A stretch of 64,000 nt of DNA from assembly GCA_024434115.1 (NCBI GenBank), contig QMIT01000001.1:310001-374000 (forward strand), given 5' to 3'. Both the position numbers and the translations under genes were made by a program. Of this stretch, positions 25,269-33,148 are shown piece by piece; the stretch's first letter is position 1; the number at the start of each line of letters is the position of its first letter. Below the pieces are notes generated by a model. The model was not told the DNA's origin. It saw nothing but the letters and a program-made list of their open reading frames with translations, and searched no databases. Source of the DNA: Chloroflexota bacterium (GTDB lineage: Bacteria; Chloroflexota; Anaerolineae; Aggregatilineales; J027).

Positions 25269-25517
25269 ATGCCCGGCCCTTCCATTGTTTTTGGTTTTAT
25301 AATCGCTACCCTCTATGGCTCGATTTTTCACTTTATAACGGGAGGGGATGCGCGGCGATTGGCGGTGTTTTTATTAGCCAGTTGGATCGGTTTTGCTCTG
25401 GGCCACATCACGGGTGATCTCTTGAATATCAACTTTTTGGATATTGGCTCACTCAATATGTTGAATGCGACTCTTGGTTCTGTCGTGGCTCTTGTCGTGG
25501 CCCGATTCTTAACCTGA
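25269..25517 (+). CDS. Small membrane protein, 82 residues
   Basis: No named family recognised. Three hydrophobic segments (about 5-22, 29-45 and 62-80) almost fill the protein, with a short charged loop GGDARR between the first two. It is the first of three tightly spaced plus-strand genes for small membrane proteins. Spacing to the next gene is 12 bp, so they are probably one operon. The shared context suggests a joint envelope role, not otherwise definable. Confidence 0.75.
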   Translation: MPGPSIVFGFIIATLYGSIFHFITGGDARRLAVFLLASWIGFALGHITGDLLNINFLDIGSLNMLNATLGSVVALVVARFLT

Positions 25518-25529
25518 TGGGGACAGTCT

Positions 25530-26093
25530 ATGCCTGAAAACAATACTACCGCCAAAGCGGATGAGACCAACAATTCGACGCCCAACGGCGCTGATTCTGT
25601 ATCCGAAGAACCTAAGGGATTTTTCAAGAATCGGGGATGGCAATTCTATGTTGTTTTGGGAATTGGTGGAGTCATTGCCATTCTGTTCATCACCTTGATG
25701 ATTGCAGGGATCATCGGATATGCATCTGGCAAAACATCCGACACAGCATCGGCGGTTGCGATTGTCCGCGATCTGTTTATTATCCTGTTGACCCTTGAAG
25801 GTATTCTCATCGGGGTAGCGCTCATTGTGTTGATCGTTCAACTCGCCAAACTCGTCAATATTCTTCAAAATGAGATTCAACCGATTGTGGACAGCGCACA
25901 GGAAGCCGTCAGTACAGTTAAGGGTACGGCGGAATTTATGAGCAAAAACGTCACGACCCCGGCCATCAAAGCGAGTAGCTATCTCGCAGGGGCAAGGGCT
26001 TTTATACGCGAGATGAGGGCCATTAGCCGCTTGACCAAACCAACCTCATCCAAAGGGGTTTCACGTTCAGAGTCGGATCAGGCCTCAAATTAG
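25530..26093 (+). CDS. Membrane protein with two TM helices and amphipathic C-terminal helix
   Basis: A 187-residue protein: a disordered Thr/Asn-rich N-terminus (~1-40), TM helices at about 45-70 and 85-110, then a long helical segment (NILQNEIQPIVDSAQEAV onward) of the sort seen in DUF948/YtxH neighbours. The end is basic and Ser-rich. No enzymatic motif is seen. It sits between the 82-residue membrane protein and the YtxH-like gene, 11 bp before the latter, consistent with a three-gene operon. Confidence 0.75.
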   Translation: MPENNTTAKADETNNSTPNGADSVSEEPKGFFKNRGWQFYVVLGIGGVIAILFITLMIAGIIGYASGKTSDTASAVAIVRDLFIILLTLEGILIGVALIVLIVQLAKLVNILQNEIQPIVDSAQEAVSTVKGTAEFMSKNVTTPAIKASSYLAGARAFIREMRAISRLTKPTSSKGVSRSESDQASN

Positions 26094-26104
26094 GGAAGGG
26101 CCAC

Positions 26105-26413
26105 ATGGAAAATCAAGCACCAGTAAATCAGCCGAATGATACCCCCACTTTTGTAGTAGGGATGATGATGGGGTTTGTGGTCGGCGGTGTTCTCGCTGTG
26201 TGGATGGCCCCGCGCAGTGGTAGAAAAACCCGCAATGAGATTCGCCATAATGTCATTACCCTGCGTCTGCGGGCAGGCAATTCAGTGAAGCAGGTCGTCG
26301 AGAAGGTGCAGGGAGAAAGCGTCGAGGATTCGATTGAGCAAGGCAAGGCTATCGCCCATCAGAAAAAGGCCGCCTTAGCCGAACAGGTTAATGGCAATAA
26401 CAAAAAAGGATAA
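26105..26413 (+). CDS. YtxH-like membrane-anchored protein
   Basis: A 102-residue protein with one glycine-rich TM helix (VGMMMGFVVGGVLAVWMAP, about 18-37) directly followed by RSGRKTRNEIR. That gives the G-x-x-x-G helix plus P-x-S-G-x-x-(T/L)-R pattern of YtxH/gas-vesicle-related anchors. A charged helical tail follows. Family members are stress-linked in Bacillus, but mechanism is unknown. AGGGAAGGG precedes the ATG. The convergent carbamoyltransferase gene ends 12 bp away. Confidence 0.8.
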   Translation: MENQAPVNQPNDTPTFVVGMMMGFVVGGVLAVWMAPRSGRKTRNEIRHNVITLRLRAGNSVKQVVEKVQGESVEDSIEQGKAIAHQKKAALAEQVNGNNKKG

Positions 26414-26425
26414 CTGTGTGGCTAA

Positions 26426-27331
26426 CTAACCTTTTGCTGCCACCATTTCCATAATCGCGTTTTGACTGTGGAGCAGATATTCTTTTGCGGCGTAGTTCTG
26501 GCATAATGGCGAGCGCATGGCCCCGGCAGAGACCTCTTCGCCGCGTGTAACAGGTGGACAGGGCAGAAACAACGAAGTCGCTTTAAGTTGAGAGAGATGT
26601 TTTTCTGTAATTTGATAGGGCAAGAACAAGGCACAAATCTGTTCTTTGGTCATGCTGTCATTGGGTTTGGGCCAACAATCGGTATAGACCAAATCGGCAT
26701 CGGCAATAACTGATTCTAAATCCGTAATACAGCTTATTGACCCCATTGCTTGGCTGTTCAATTCAGCAATTACACTTGGGTTGGCAAGGAATTTTTCTGG
26801 TGCAACCTGCGTCACCTGAATCGGGAAACGGGCGGCGGCCTCGAACCAACTCATCCCCAGATTACTCACCTCACCCACGAATACCACCTTTAACCCATCA
26901 AGACTGCCCCGATAACGCCGAATGAACTGCAAATCCCCCATTATTTCACAGGGGTGGCTGAAATTTGTGCGGGCATTGATTACGGGAATGCGGGTGTGTT
27001 CGGCAAGATAAATCAAGTCTTCATGACGGGCGGCCCGGACAACCAGTAACGTAAACCAGTTCTCCAGATAATAGCCGATGTCCTCCAGCGGTTCCTGCAC
27101 GCCCAAATCACCGGGGATATAGGCGACTTGCCCGCCCATTGCCCGTGCCCCAATCTCGAAAGCGAGGCGATTGCGAAAACCTTGTCCCAAAAACCACAGA
27201 CCCATTTGGTGGTTGGACAGGGCAGGGGGCATTCGATTTTGTTTCCATAGGCTACGCAGCACATCGGCCCGATACAAAATCTGGACGAGTTCTTGATGAG
27301 TATAGTCCAATAGGGAAATAAAATCTTTCAA
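26426..27331 (-). CDS. Divergent aspartate/ornithine carbamoyltransferase-family protein
   Basis: A 301-residue protein with the two-domain carbamoyltransferase layout: LLDYTHQELVQIL at the N-terminus, HPCEIMGDLQFIRRY near 126 (canonical HP[T/C]Q) and RGEEVS near the end. The carbamoyl-phosphate loop S-T-R-T-R is replaced by G-F-R-N-R (51-55), keeping both Arg. The catalytic H-C-L-P region reads P-C-P-P. It may be an OTCase variant, a transcarbamoylase with another acceptor, or a non-catalytic paralogue. It starts at TTG after a G-rich Shine-Dalgarno and lies 23 bp after nnr. No other arginine or pyrimidine gene is near. Confidence 0.75.
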   Translation of the reverse strand: MKDFISLLDYTHQELVQILYRADVLRSLWKQNRMPPALSNHQMGLWFLGQGFRNRLAFEIGARAMGGQVAYIPGDLGVQEPLEDIGYYLENWFTLLVVRAARHEDLIYLAEHTRIPVINARTNFSHPCEIMGDLQFIRRYRGSLDGLKVVFVGEVSNLGMSWFEAAARFPIQVTQVAPEKFLANPSVIAELNSQAMGSISCITDLESVIADADLVYTDCWPKPNDSMTKEQICALFLPYQITEKHLSQLKATSLFLPCPPVTRGEEVSAGAMRSPLCQNYAAKEYLLHSQNAIMEMVAAKG

Positions 27332-27354
27332 CCTTCGCCCCCTGTGAAAACGAA

Positions 27355-29073
27355 TTACTGAGTGATCGCGGCAAGGGCTTTGGGCAAGGCTTCTAGCACG
27401 TCGCTGGCAATAACACTGGCTGCGGTGAAATGACTTCCTTCGGCGGCTTCTTCACCTGCATAGCCATGCAGCCATGCCCCGGCAATTGCGGCTTTGGCAG
27501 GTTCAACCCCCTGCGCCAATAGGCTTACGATCACCCCGGCCAATACGTCGCCTGTTCCAGCGGTGGCAAGAGCGCTAGTGGCAAAGGGCAGCAACGTGAC
27601 ATGCCCGTTCGGTTCGGCAACGGCGGTGAATGCCCCTTTGAGCACCACCACCGCGTTCCATTCTTGGGCATACTTCGCGGCAAGGCTGACCCGGTTGGCC
27701 TGCACCTGTTCAATGGCACTTGGCCCCTTTTCTTCATCTTTGAGACCCGCTAACCGCGCAAATTCAGCGGGGTGCGGGGTCAGGATGGTATTAGGGGGAA
27801 GCAGCATCCACCAGTCGGAAATTTCCGCCAACAAGTTGAGGCCATCGGCGTCAATCACCATTGGGGGCAATTTGACCTGATCTTTAGCTTCGACGGCTTT
27901 GGGTTCTTCTGGTACATTGAAACGGAAACCAATGTGTTTTTGCATGGCGGGATGCTGCGGTTTGCCAGATTGCAACACCAATTCGATAAATCGCTTGGCG
28001 CTGTCTTCGGTGCTGAACCCCGGCCCCATCAAGAGGGCATCATATTGCTCGATTTCTTCACGCAGAATCGGCACGGCATTTTCGTGGACGACTCCCATTT
28101 CATGCGGCAGCAGCAACCATGTCGCTTCTGGCAGCATTGCAGCAAGAGTGGGAATGATGGCTTGGGGTGCGCCAATGGTCACCAACCCCGCTCCGGCTCG
28201 ATAGGCAGCTTTGCCCGCGAGATAGGCCGCACCGATGTAGTTAAGGCTACCCGCAATGACCATCGCCTTGCCAAATGTGCCTTTGTGTGAATTGCGCTTG
28301 CGAACGGGTAGGGCACTTTTGACGAATTCGCTATCCGCCAAATCGAGACCGACGTTCACCAATTCGGGCAAAGCTTGCGGCAGGCCGATATCGGCAATCA
28401 CCAATTCGCCAACTGCTTCCGCACCGGGAAAAATGAAGAGACCAGACTTGGCGGCTGCAAAAGTGACGGTGACATCGGCATGGAGGGCCAAAGGATCAAG
28501 TTCACCCGTATCACAATTCAATCCGCTAGGGCAATCGCAGGCGATGATGATCGGCTTTTGATTCGGGGCGGCGCTTCCGGCAGGATTCACAATGGTGGGG
28601 CGTTCAGCAGATTGGTTTATCGCAGCGTGGACTTGAGTTAATAATGTGGCGGCATTGCCTTCAATGGGCAGCCGTGCCCCGATGCCAAAGAGAGCATCCA
28701 CAATGAAATCCGTATCAGCGATCAACTCATGCAGACCCTGAAACTTATTTTTGGCATCACTGGGATAATCCGCGAATGTGACGCCTGCTTCTTGGGCAGC
28801 TTTGGTAAGGGGATCGGTCTTTTTGCGGGTTTCAAGCAGGTAGGCTGTCACGTTGGCCCCAACCTCGCTGGCGAGATATTTAGCTGCGACTAGGCCATCT
28901 CCACCATTGTTCCCCGGCCCAACCAAGATCAAAATGTTGGCGCCGCTGTAAGGGATTTGTTCAGCTAGGCCATGCCCCGCTAAGTCCATCATTGCAGCAT
29001 ACGAATGCCCTGCTTTGTCGGCGGCTTCTTCAATCGCCCGCATCTCGGCAACCGATACGATCTTAATTCCCAT
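27355..29073 (-). CDS. nnr: Bifunctional NAD(P)HX epimerase / ADP-dependent dehydratase
   Basis: A 572-residue metabolite-repair enzyme that restores hydrated NADH and NADPH. The N-terminal YjeF_N epimerase (about 1-245) carries LVGPGNNGGDGLVAAKYL. The C-terminal ribokinase-fold dehydratase (about 260-570) carries NSHKGTFGKAMVIAGS and GTGDVLAGVIVSLLAQG. Stretches such as NPAGSAAPNQKP make it a little longer than the ~500-residue norm. Its ATG overlaps the stop of the epimerase gene by one base (TAATG), indicating translational coupling. Confidence 0.95.
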   Translation of the reverse strand: MGIKIVSVAEMRAIEEAADKAGHSYAAMMDLAGHGLAEQIPYSGANILILVGPGNNGGDGLVAAKYLASEVGANVTAYLLETRKKTDPLTKAAQEAGVTFADYPSDAKNKFQGLHELIADTDFIVDALFGIGARLPIEGNAATLLTQVHAAINQSAERPTIVNPAGSAAPNQKPIIIACDCPSGLNCDTGELDPLALHADVTVTFAAAKSGLFIFPGAEAVGELVIADIGLPQALPELVNVGLDLADSEFVKSALPVRKRNSHKGTFGKAMVIAGSLNYIGAAYLAGKAAYRAGAGLVTIGAPQAIIPTLAAMLPEATWLLLPHEMGVVHENAVPILREEIEQYDALLMGPGFSTEDSAKRFIELVLQSGKPQHPAMQKHIGFRFNVPEEPKAVEAKDQVKLPPMVIDADGLNLLAEISDWWMLLPPNTILTPHPAEFARLAGLKDEEKGPSAIEQVQANRVSLAAKYAQEWNAVVVLKGAFTAVAEPNGHVTLLPFATSALATAGTGDVLAGVIVSLLAQGVEPAKAAIAGAWLHGYAGEEAAEGSHFTAASVIASDVLEALPKALAAITQ

Positions 29074-30068
29074 TACTTTTTTGTCTCCTTTGGTTTCCAG
29101 ACACCAATCTCACGATACCATGCCAGCGTCTCACGCACGCCATCCCGAAAAGGGGTTGGCTCAAAACCAAGTTCGCGCTGGGCTTTGGCGGTGGATACGC
29201 GCCAGTTATTAAAAATATACGACCTCAAGGTGATTGGGTAGTAGGGTTCGCGGCCCGTAATATAACCCAGTCCGGTTAACAAGCGGGCGAATGGAATCAT
29301 GATAGAGCCGGGGAAGTATAAACGGAAGGCCGAAATCCCGGCTTCCTCCGCCAGTATCTCATCTACCTCGCGGTGGTGTAAATATTGACTGCAAATGTTG
29401 TAAATCTCACCGGGGCGGCCTTTCTCAACTGCCAAGATGACGGATTTGGCAACATCTTTGATATAGGCTGGGAAGGTAATCAGCTTGCCGCCATTGACCC
29501 CGACAGGCAGGCCGCGCAGGGGGTCTTCAAAAAACAGACGATTAAAGGCATAACGACCATAAGGGCCATAAAACGCACCGGGGCGCAGGATGACGACAGG
29601 CAATTCTTTTTCTGTGTAATGGCGCAACGCCAATTGTTCAGCAGCATACTTGGAACGTTGATAAGCGTCCATTGGATGAGCCGGGTGCGTTTCGTCAATT
29701 TCATGGGTGGATTCGGGCTTACCGATGACCACAATCGTCGAAATGTGGACGAATTTTTGCACTCCCGCCGCCAGTGCCGCATCCATCACATTGTTGGAGC
29801 CTTGCACATTGGTTCGTTCAAACTGTTCTTGTTTGCCCCAAAATCGAAAACGCCCCGCGCCATGTACCACAAAACGACAGCCCTGCGCGGCCTCAAACAT
29901 GGCATTACGGTCTGTGACATCGGCATGGACGATTTCGACAGGCAGGTCTTTTAGCCAAACATGTTCGTCGGGATGGCGGGTAACGACCCGTACATGATAA
30001 CCCGATGCAACCAACATCGGCAGCAGATTGTGACCGAGAAATCCAGTCCCCCCTGTGACTAGAATCAT
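29073..30068 (-). CDS. NAD-dependent epimerase/dehydratase (extended SDR, HpnA-like)
   Basis: A 331-residue extended short-chain dehydrogenase. The N-terminal TGGTGFLGHNL binds NAD(P). The catalytic Tyr/Lys pair is in AYQRSKYAAE (about 143-152), and a Thr in HISTIVVIG stands at the Ser/Thr position. It resembles dihydroflavonol-4-reductase-like and hopanoid-associated sugar epimerases; the substrate is unknown. It is coupled to nnr by a one-base overlap and follows the membrane-anchored unknown by 15 bp. Confidence 0.88.
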   Translation of the reverse strand: MILVTGGTGFLGHNLLPMLVASGYHVRVVTRHPDEHVWLKDLPVEIVHADVTDRNAMFEAAQGCRFVVHGAGRFRFWGKQEQFERTNVQGSNNVMDAALAAGVQKFVHISTIVVIGKPESTHEIDETHPAHPMDAYQRSKYAAEQLALRHYTEKELPVVILRPGAFYGPYGRYAFNRLFFEDPLRGLPVGVNGGKLITFPAYIKDVAKSVILAVEKGRPGEIYNICSQYLHHREVDEILAEEAGISAFRLYFPGSIMIPFARLLTGLGYITGREPYYPITLRSYIFNNWRVSTAKAQRELGFEPTPFRDGVRETLAWYREIGVWKPKETKK

Positions 30069-30083
30069 AGAATGTCTATCTTT

Positions 30084-30731
30084 TTAGTCGTCGCGCCCGG
30101 AATGGGGGGGCAGGGTAAGATGGAGCTTGTCCAATGGGCCATCAATTGCCAATGGGCCATAATGGGCCGGGAGTTCTTGAATATATTCCGCGATTTTCCA
30201 GCGGCGGACATGAGTATCATATTCCATTCTATAGACGATGACCGTATCTTCCAAATGTTGCGTATGCACCCGCCGTTTTGACCAATAGTGATAGGTTGCC
30301 AGACGGCGCTCGGTTTGATAATCCAATAAAATGCAGGCAAGACCGTCATCTGCAAAATAACGCACCCGCACCCGATGATCGGCACGCAAAATATCAATGA
30401 GCCGGAGGGTATCCTGACGCAGACGGGCATCAATCGTCGTGCGTTGATTTCTCAGAAACGCACCAGTCATATATTTATCAAGGTCACGTGCATACGACAC
30501 ATACCCTTTGGGCAGGGTATTGATGGCGTACTGCACCCCTTCCAGATAATGTTGTACCACTTGATCTATCACTTCCGTCGGGGCAATCCATTCACTCTTA
30601 TGACGTTGGCCGGGGTTGGCCCGCCGCATTTTATCCAGCCATGGCGTAAGTTCACTTTGGCTAGAGGCGGCTAAAAAGCCAAGCACGATTGCTATCACGA
30701 TAAGGCCGATAATAAACAGCGCCCAGATCAT
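30084..30731 (-). CDS. Membrane-anchored protein of unknown function
   Basis: A 215-residue protein with one N-terminal TM helix (about 2-21) and a soluble domain of about 190 residues. The soluble part mixes helices (EVIDQVVQHYLEGVQYAINT) with a strand-rich half (RVRVRYFADDGLACILLDYQ; YDTHVRRWKIAEYIQELPA). I do not recognise the family. An ATG with AGGAAC 6 bases upstream is used. It lies 42 bp after the pseudo-receiver gene in the same unit. Confidence 0.7.
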   Translation of the reverse strand: MIWALFIIGLIVIAIVLGFLAASSQSELTPWLDKMRRANPGQRHKSEWIAPTEVIDQVVQHYLEGVQYAINTLPKGYVSYARDLDKYMTGAFLRNQRTTIDARLRQDTLRLIDILRADHRVRVRYFADDGLACILLDYQTERRLATYHYWSKRRVHTQHLEDTVIVYRMEYDTHVRRWKIAEYIQELPAHYGPLAIDGPLDKLHLTLPPHSGRDD

Positions 30732-30773
30732 GATTTGTTCCTATAAAACTAGCACATCTTCTATTTTAGCGTT

Positions 30774-31781
30774 TCATACCATTAATGTCGTGTATTGGTT
30801 CAATACCCGCCAAATTTTGCGCCGAATACGCTCAGGATAAACGGGTTTCATGACAAAATCCACCGCATTTGCAACATTAAAGGCCAATGTCCGGTCTTTA
30901 TCGGTATCCAAAGTGTTCAGAATCAAAATTGGGATGCGCGAGAGTTCGGGGTCGTTCCGCACCGCTGCCACCACTTTATAGCCGTGCATATCCGGCATAT
31001 CGAGGCTAACAAGCAGTAAGGCTGGGTCAACATCTTGGAGCAGGGCGAGGGCCTCTTGGACAGTGAACGCCGAAACCATTTCTTGCCCCAATGCTTCAAC
31101 TACTTCACGCACGGTGGTGTGGGTTTCTATTTCGTGATCTACACAAATCACCGTTTGTAGTTTAATCTTGGGTTCCAATTTTCGGACAAGAGGATGGTTG
31201 GGAATGTCACTAAATAGGCGACCCGACACCAGCATGGGCAGTTCTTGGGCATTAAAACGCACCGCCTCCACCTTGAGTTTTGCCCCTAAATTAGTTAAGG
31301 CGGGCATGACCAATGTTTCAGCGTCTTCCGCCGAACCCAACCGTGAGAATGGCTCATCATGAGCGTGGATGATAATGACGTTGTTTTGACGCTCCGAAGC
31401 CCGATAGCGGTCTGCAAGCCCAATTTCATCCAACCGTTCCTGCACGACTTCCAATTGACTGACATCTAGGCCCGTTTGCACGAAATAATAAACGGCCACC
31501 CCCAATGTCTTTTGTAGGGTACTAGTGGGGACGACAATCTCACTCTGAGGATCTTCGTGCAGCCAAACAAATGAATCATCATAACGGTCTATGACGCCCT
31601 GAGCTTTGAGGAGTTCAAGTTCCAAATCCTCGATTTCAAAGCTGATGTCAAGACTGCTGTAGGTGCGTTCTGCCCCGGTGAGGAGTTCTTGGACACGATC
31701 CATGCCACGCTGTACCACCCATGTGCCATCCTCTAGGGTGAAAAAATAGTGGCGTGGAATTGGGGCAGAACGCGAGTTCAA
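30774..31781 (-). CDS. Response-regulator-like protein with degenerate receiver domain
   Basis: A 335-residue protein: an N-terminal ~200-residue region of unknown type and a C-terminal receiver fold (about 208-335). Key receiver residues have changed. The phospho-acceptor position is Ser259 (SLDMPDMHG, where D-L-x-M-P is usual), the acidic pair is D-H (VICVDHE), and the conserved Thr is Asn289. The Lys is kept (VMKP, Lys312). Phosphorylation in the classic way is therefore unlikely. The start is TTG with GGAGG 6 bases upstream, overlapping the ATPase stop by four bases (TTGA), so the two are coupled. Confidence 0.85.
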   Translation of the reverse strand: MNSRSAPIPRHYFFTLEDGTWVVQRGMDRVQELLTGAERTYSSLDISFEIEDLELELLKAQGVIDRYDDSFVWLHEDPQSEIVVPTSTLQKTLGVAVYYFVQTGLDVSQLEVVQERLDEIGLADRYRASERQNNVIIIHAHDEPFSRLGSAEDAETLVMPALTNLGAKLKVEAVRFNAQELPMLVSGRLFSDIPNHPLVRKLEPKIKLQTVICVDHEIETHTTVREVVEALGQEMVSAFTVQEALALLQDVDPALLLVSLDMPDMHGYKVVAAVRNDPELSRIPILILNTLDTDKDRTLAFNVANAVDFVMKPVYPERIRRKIWRVLNQYTTLMV

Positions 31782-33124
31782 TTACTGCCTCCGGTGGTAA
31801 CGGGCTTGTATTCACCCGATAGATTCACAAAGTAGGCGTCGGCGGCTTTATCAATCAAATCTTTGGTCAATTGGGGCGGGCGATTGAGATAACGGGCGAT
31901 GTCTAGTAATTGGTCAAGGATGTCACGTGGATGAACGGAACGCAGCGGGCGGTTATATTTCAGATACCACTCTTGGATGAGATAGGCCAGCGCTTTTTCA
32001 TCATAGGGCACACGCTTGACTTGGCACATACGTTTAAAGATTTCACGGAACTGCTCAAAGGTGGGGTCGCCAATCTCAATCTTGTGCGGAATACGGCGTA
32101 GAAAGGCCTCGTCCACTAGATTGGCGGGTGGGAGGTTAGTGCTAAACACAATCAGCACGTTAAAGGGGATTTCAATTTTCCGTCCGGTGCTGAGAGTCAA
32201 GAAGTCAATGCGGCTTTCCAGCGGGACGATCCAGCGGTTCAACAGGTCTTGAGGACGCATTTGTTGGCGACCAAAGTCGTCAATGAAGAACATGCCGCAG
32301 TTGGCTTTGAGTTGGAAGGGTGCTTCGTAATATTTGTTGATGGGGTCGTATACAAGATCAAGCCCTGCCATCGTCAATTCACCGCCGACCATAATGACCG
32401 GGCGCTTGATTTTGATCCAACGCGGGTCACGTCGGACGCCCGTTTGGGTGCGGTTGATTTCTTCGGGTATTTCGACAATTTCATGATTGACGTTATCGTA
32501 GACACGAATTACCTGACCATCTACATCAATCGCATAGGGCAGCCACAAATCTTCGCCCAACACAAAACGGGCGGCGCGGGTGGCAAAAGTGGTCTTCCCA
32601 TTTCCGGGTGGGCCGTGCATAAAAATGGCTTTGCCAGAGTTGATGGCCGGGCCGATTTTGTCTAGCATGGTGTCCCCGACAACCAAATCCTCAAAGGCTT
32701 TGACCAGTCCTTCGCGCTGCACCAATGGGCGATTGTACTGTGCCTTGACCGCATAGACATATTGGGCCAATGTAACCGGACACGGGCCAGCATACATATT
32801 GCGTTCAGTGGCTTCTTGGGCTTTGGACGAACCTTTTTGGGAAATGAGGTATTCGTAGGAGGCTTCACTGATACCCGCCGCACCACGTACCTCAATCCAT
32901 TTTTCGCGCTTCATAAAATCAATCACGCGATCCACGACGCCGGTGTACGGCAAACACATTCGGTCAGCAAGCTGCTGTCCACTGAGATAACCTGAAAAAT
33001 AAATCGTCTTAATGGCAAGGTCGGTCAAGATACCCATGTTTAATCCGGTATCTTCTACCGTCCGCATGGCTGGCGGATTCCATTGTTTTTTAGCGCCAAG
33101 CGAACCTGTTCCGGGTGAACTCAT
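31778..33124 (-). CDS. AAA+ ATPase with N-terminal winged-helix-like region
   Basis: A 448-residue ATPase. Walker A is GPPGNGKT (171-178), Walker B MFFIDD (278-283), sensor-1 Asn in FSTNLPP (about 330) and an Arg pair in FLRRIPHK (about 343). Residues ~35-95 look like a winged helix (SGQQLADRMCLPYTGVVDRV; MKREKWIEVRG). It resembles MoxR/RuvB-like remodelling ATPases but lacks the usual VWA partner. It follows the aminotransferase by 24 bp and overlaps the pseudo-receiver gene. The tight coupling suggests the two products act together. Confidence 0.87.
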   Translation of the reverse strand: MSSPGTGSLGAKKQWNPPAMRTVEDTGLNMGILTDLAIKTIYFSGYLSGQQLADRMCLPYTGVVDRVIDFMKREKWIEVRGAAGISEASYEYLISQKGSSKAQEATERNMYAGPCPVTLAQYVYAVKAQYNRPLVQREGLVKAFEDLVVGDTMLDKIGPAINSGKAIFMHGPPGNGKTTFATRAARFVLGEDLWLPYAIDVDGQVIRVYDNVNHEIVEIPEEINRTQTGVRRDPRWIKIKRPVIMVGGELTMAGLDLVYDPINKYYEAPFQLKANCGMFFIDDFGRQQMRPQDLLNRWIVPLESRIDFLTLSTGRKIEIPFNVLIVFSTNLPPANLVDEAFLRRIPHKIEIGDPTFEQFREIFKRMCQVKRVPYDEKALAYLIQEWYLKYNRPLRSVHPRDILDQLLDIARYLNRPPQLTKDLIDKAADAYFVNLSGEYKPVTTGGSN

Positions 33125-33148
33125 TGGCGACTCTCCTGTGTAATGGGT

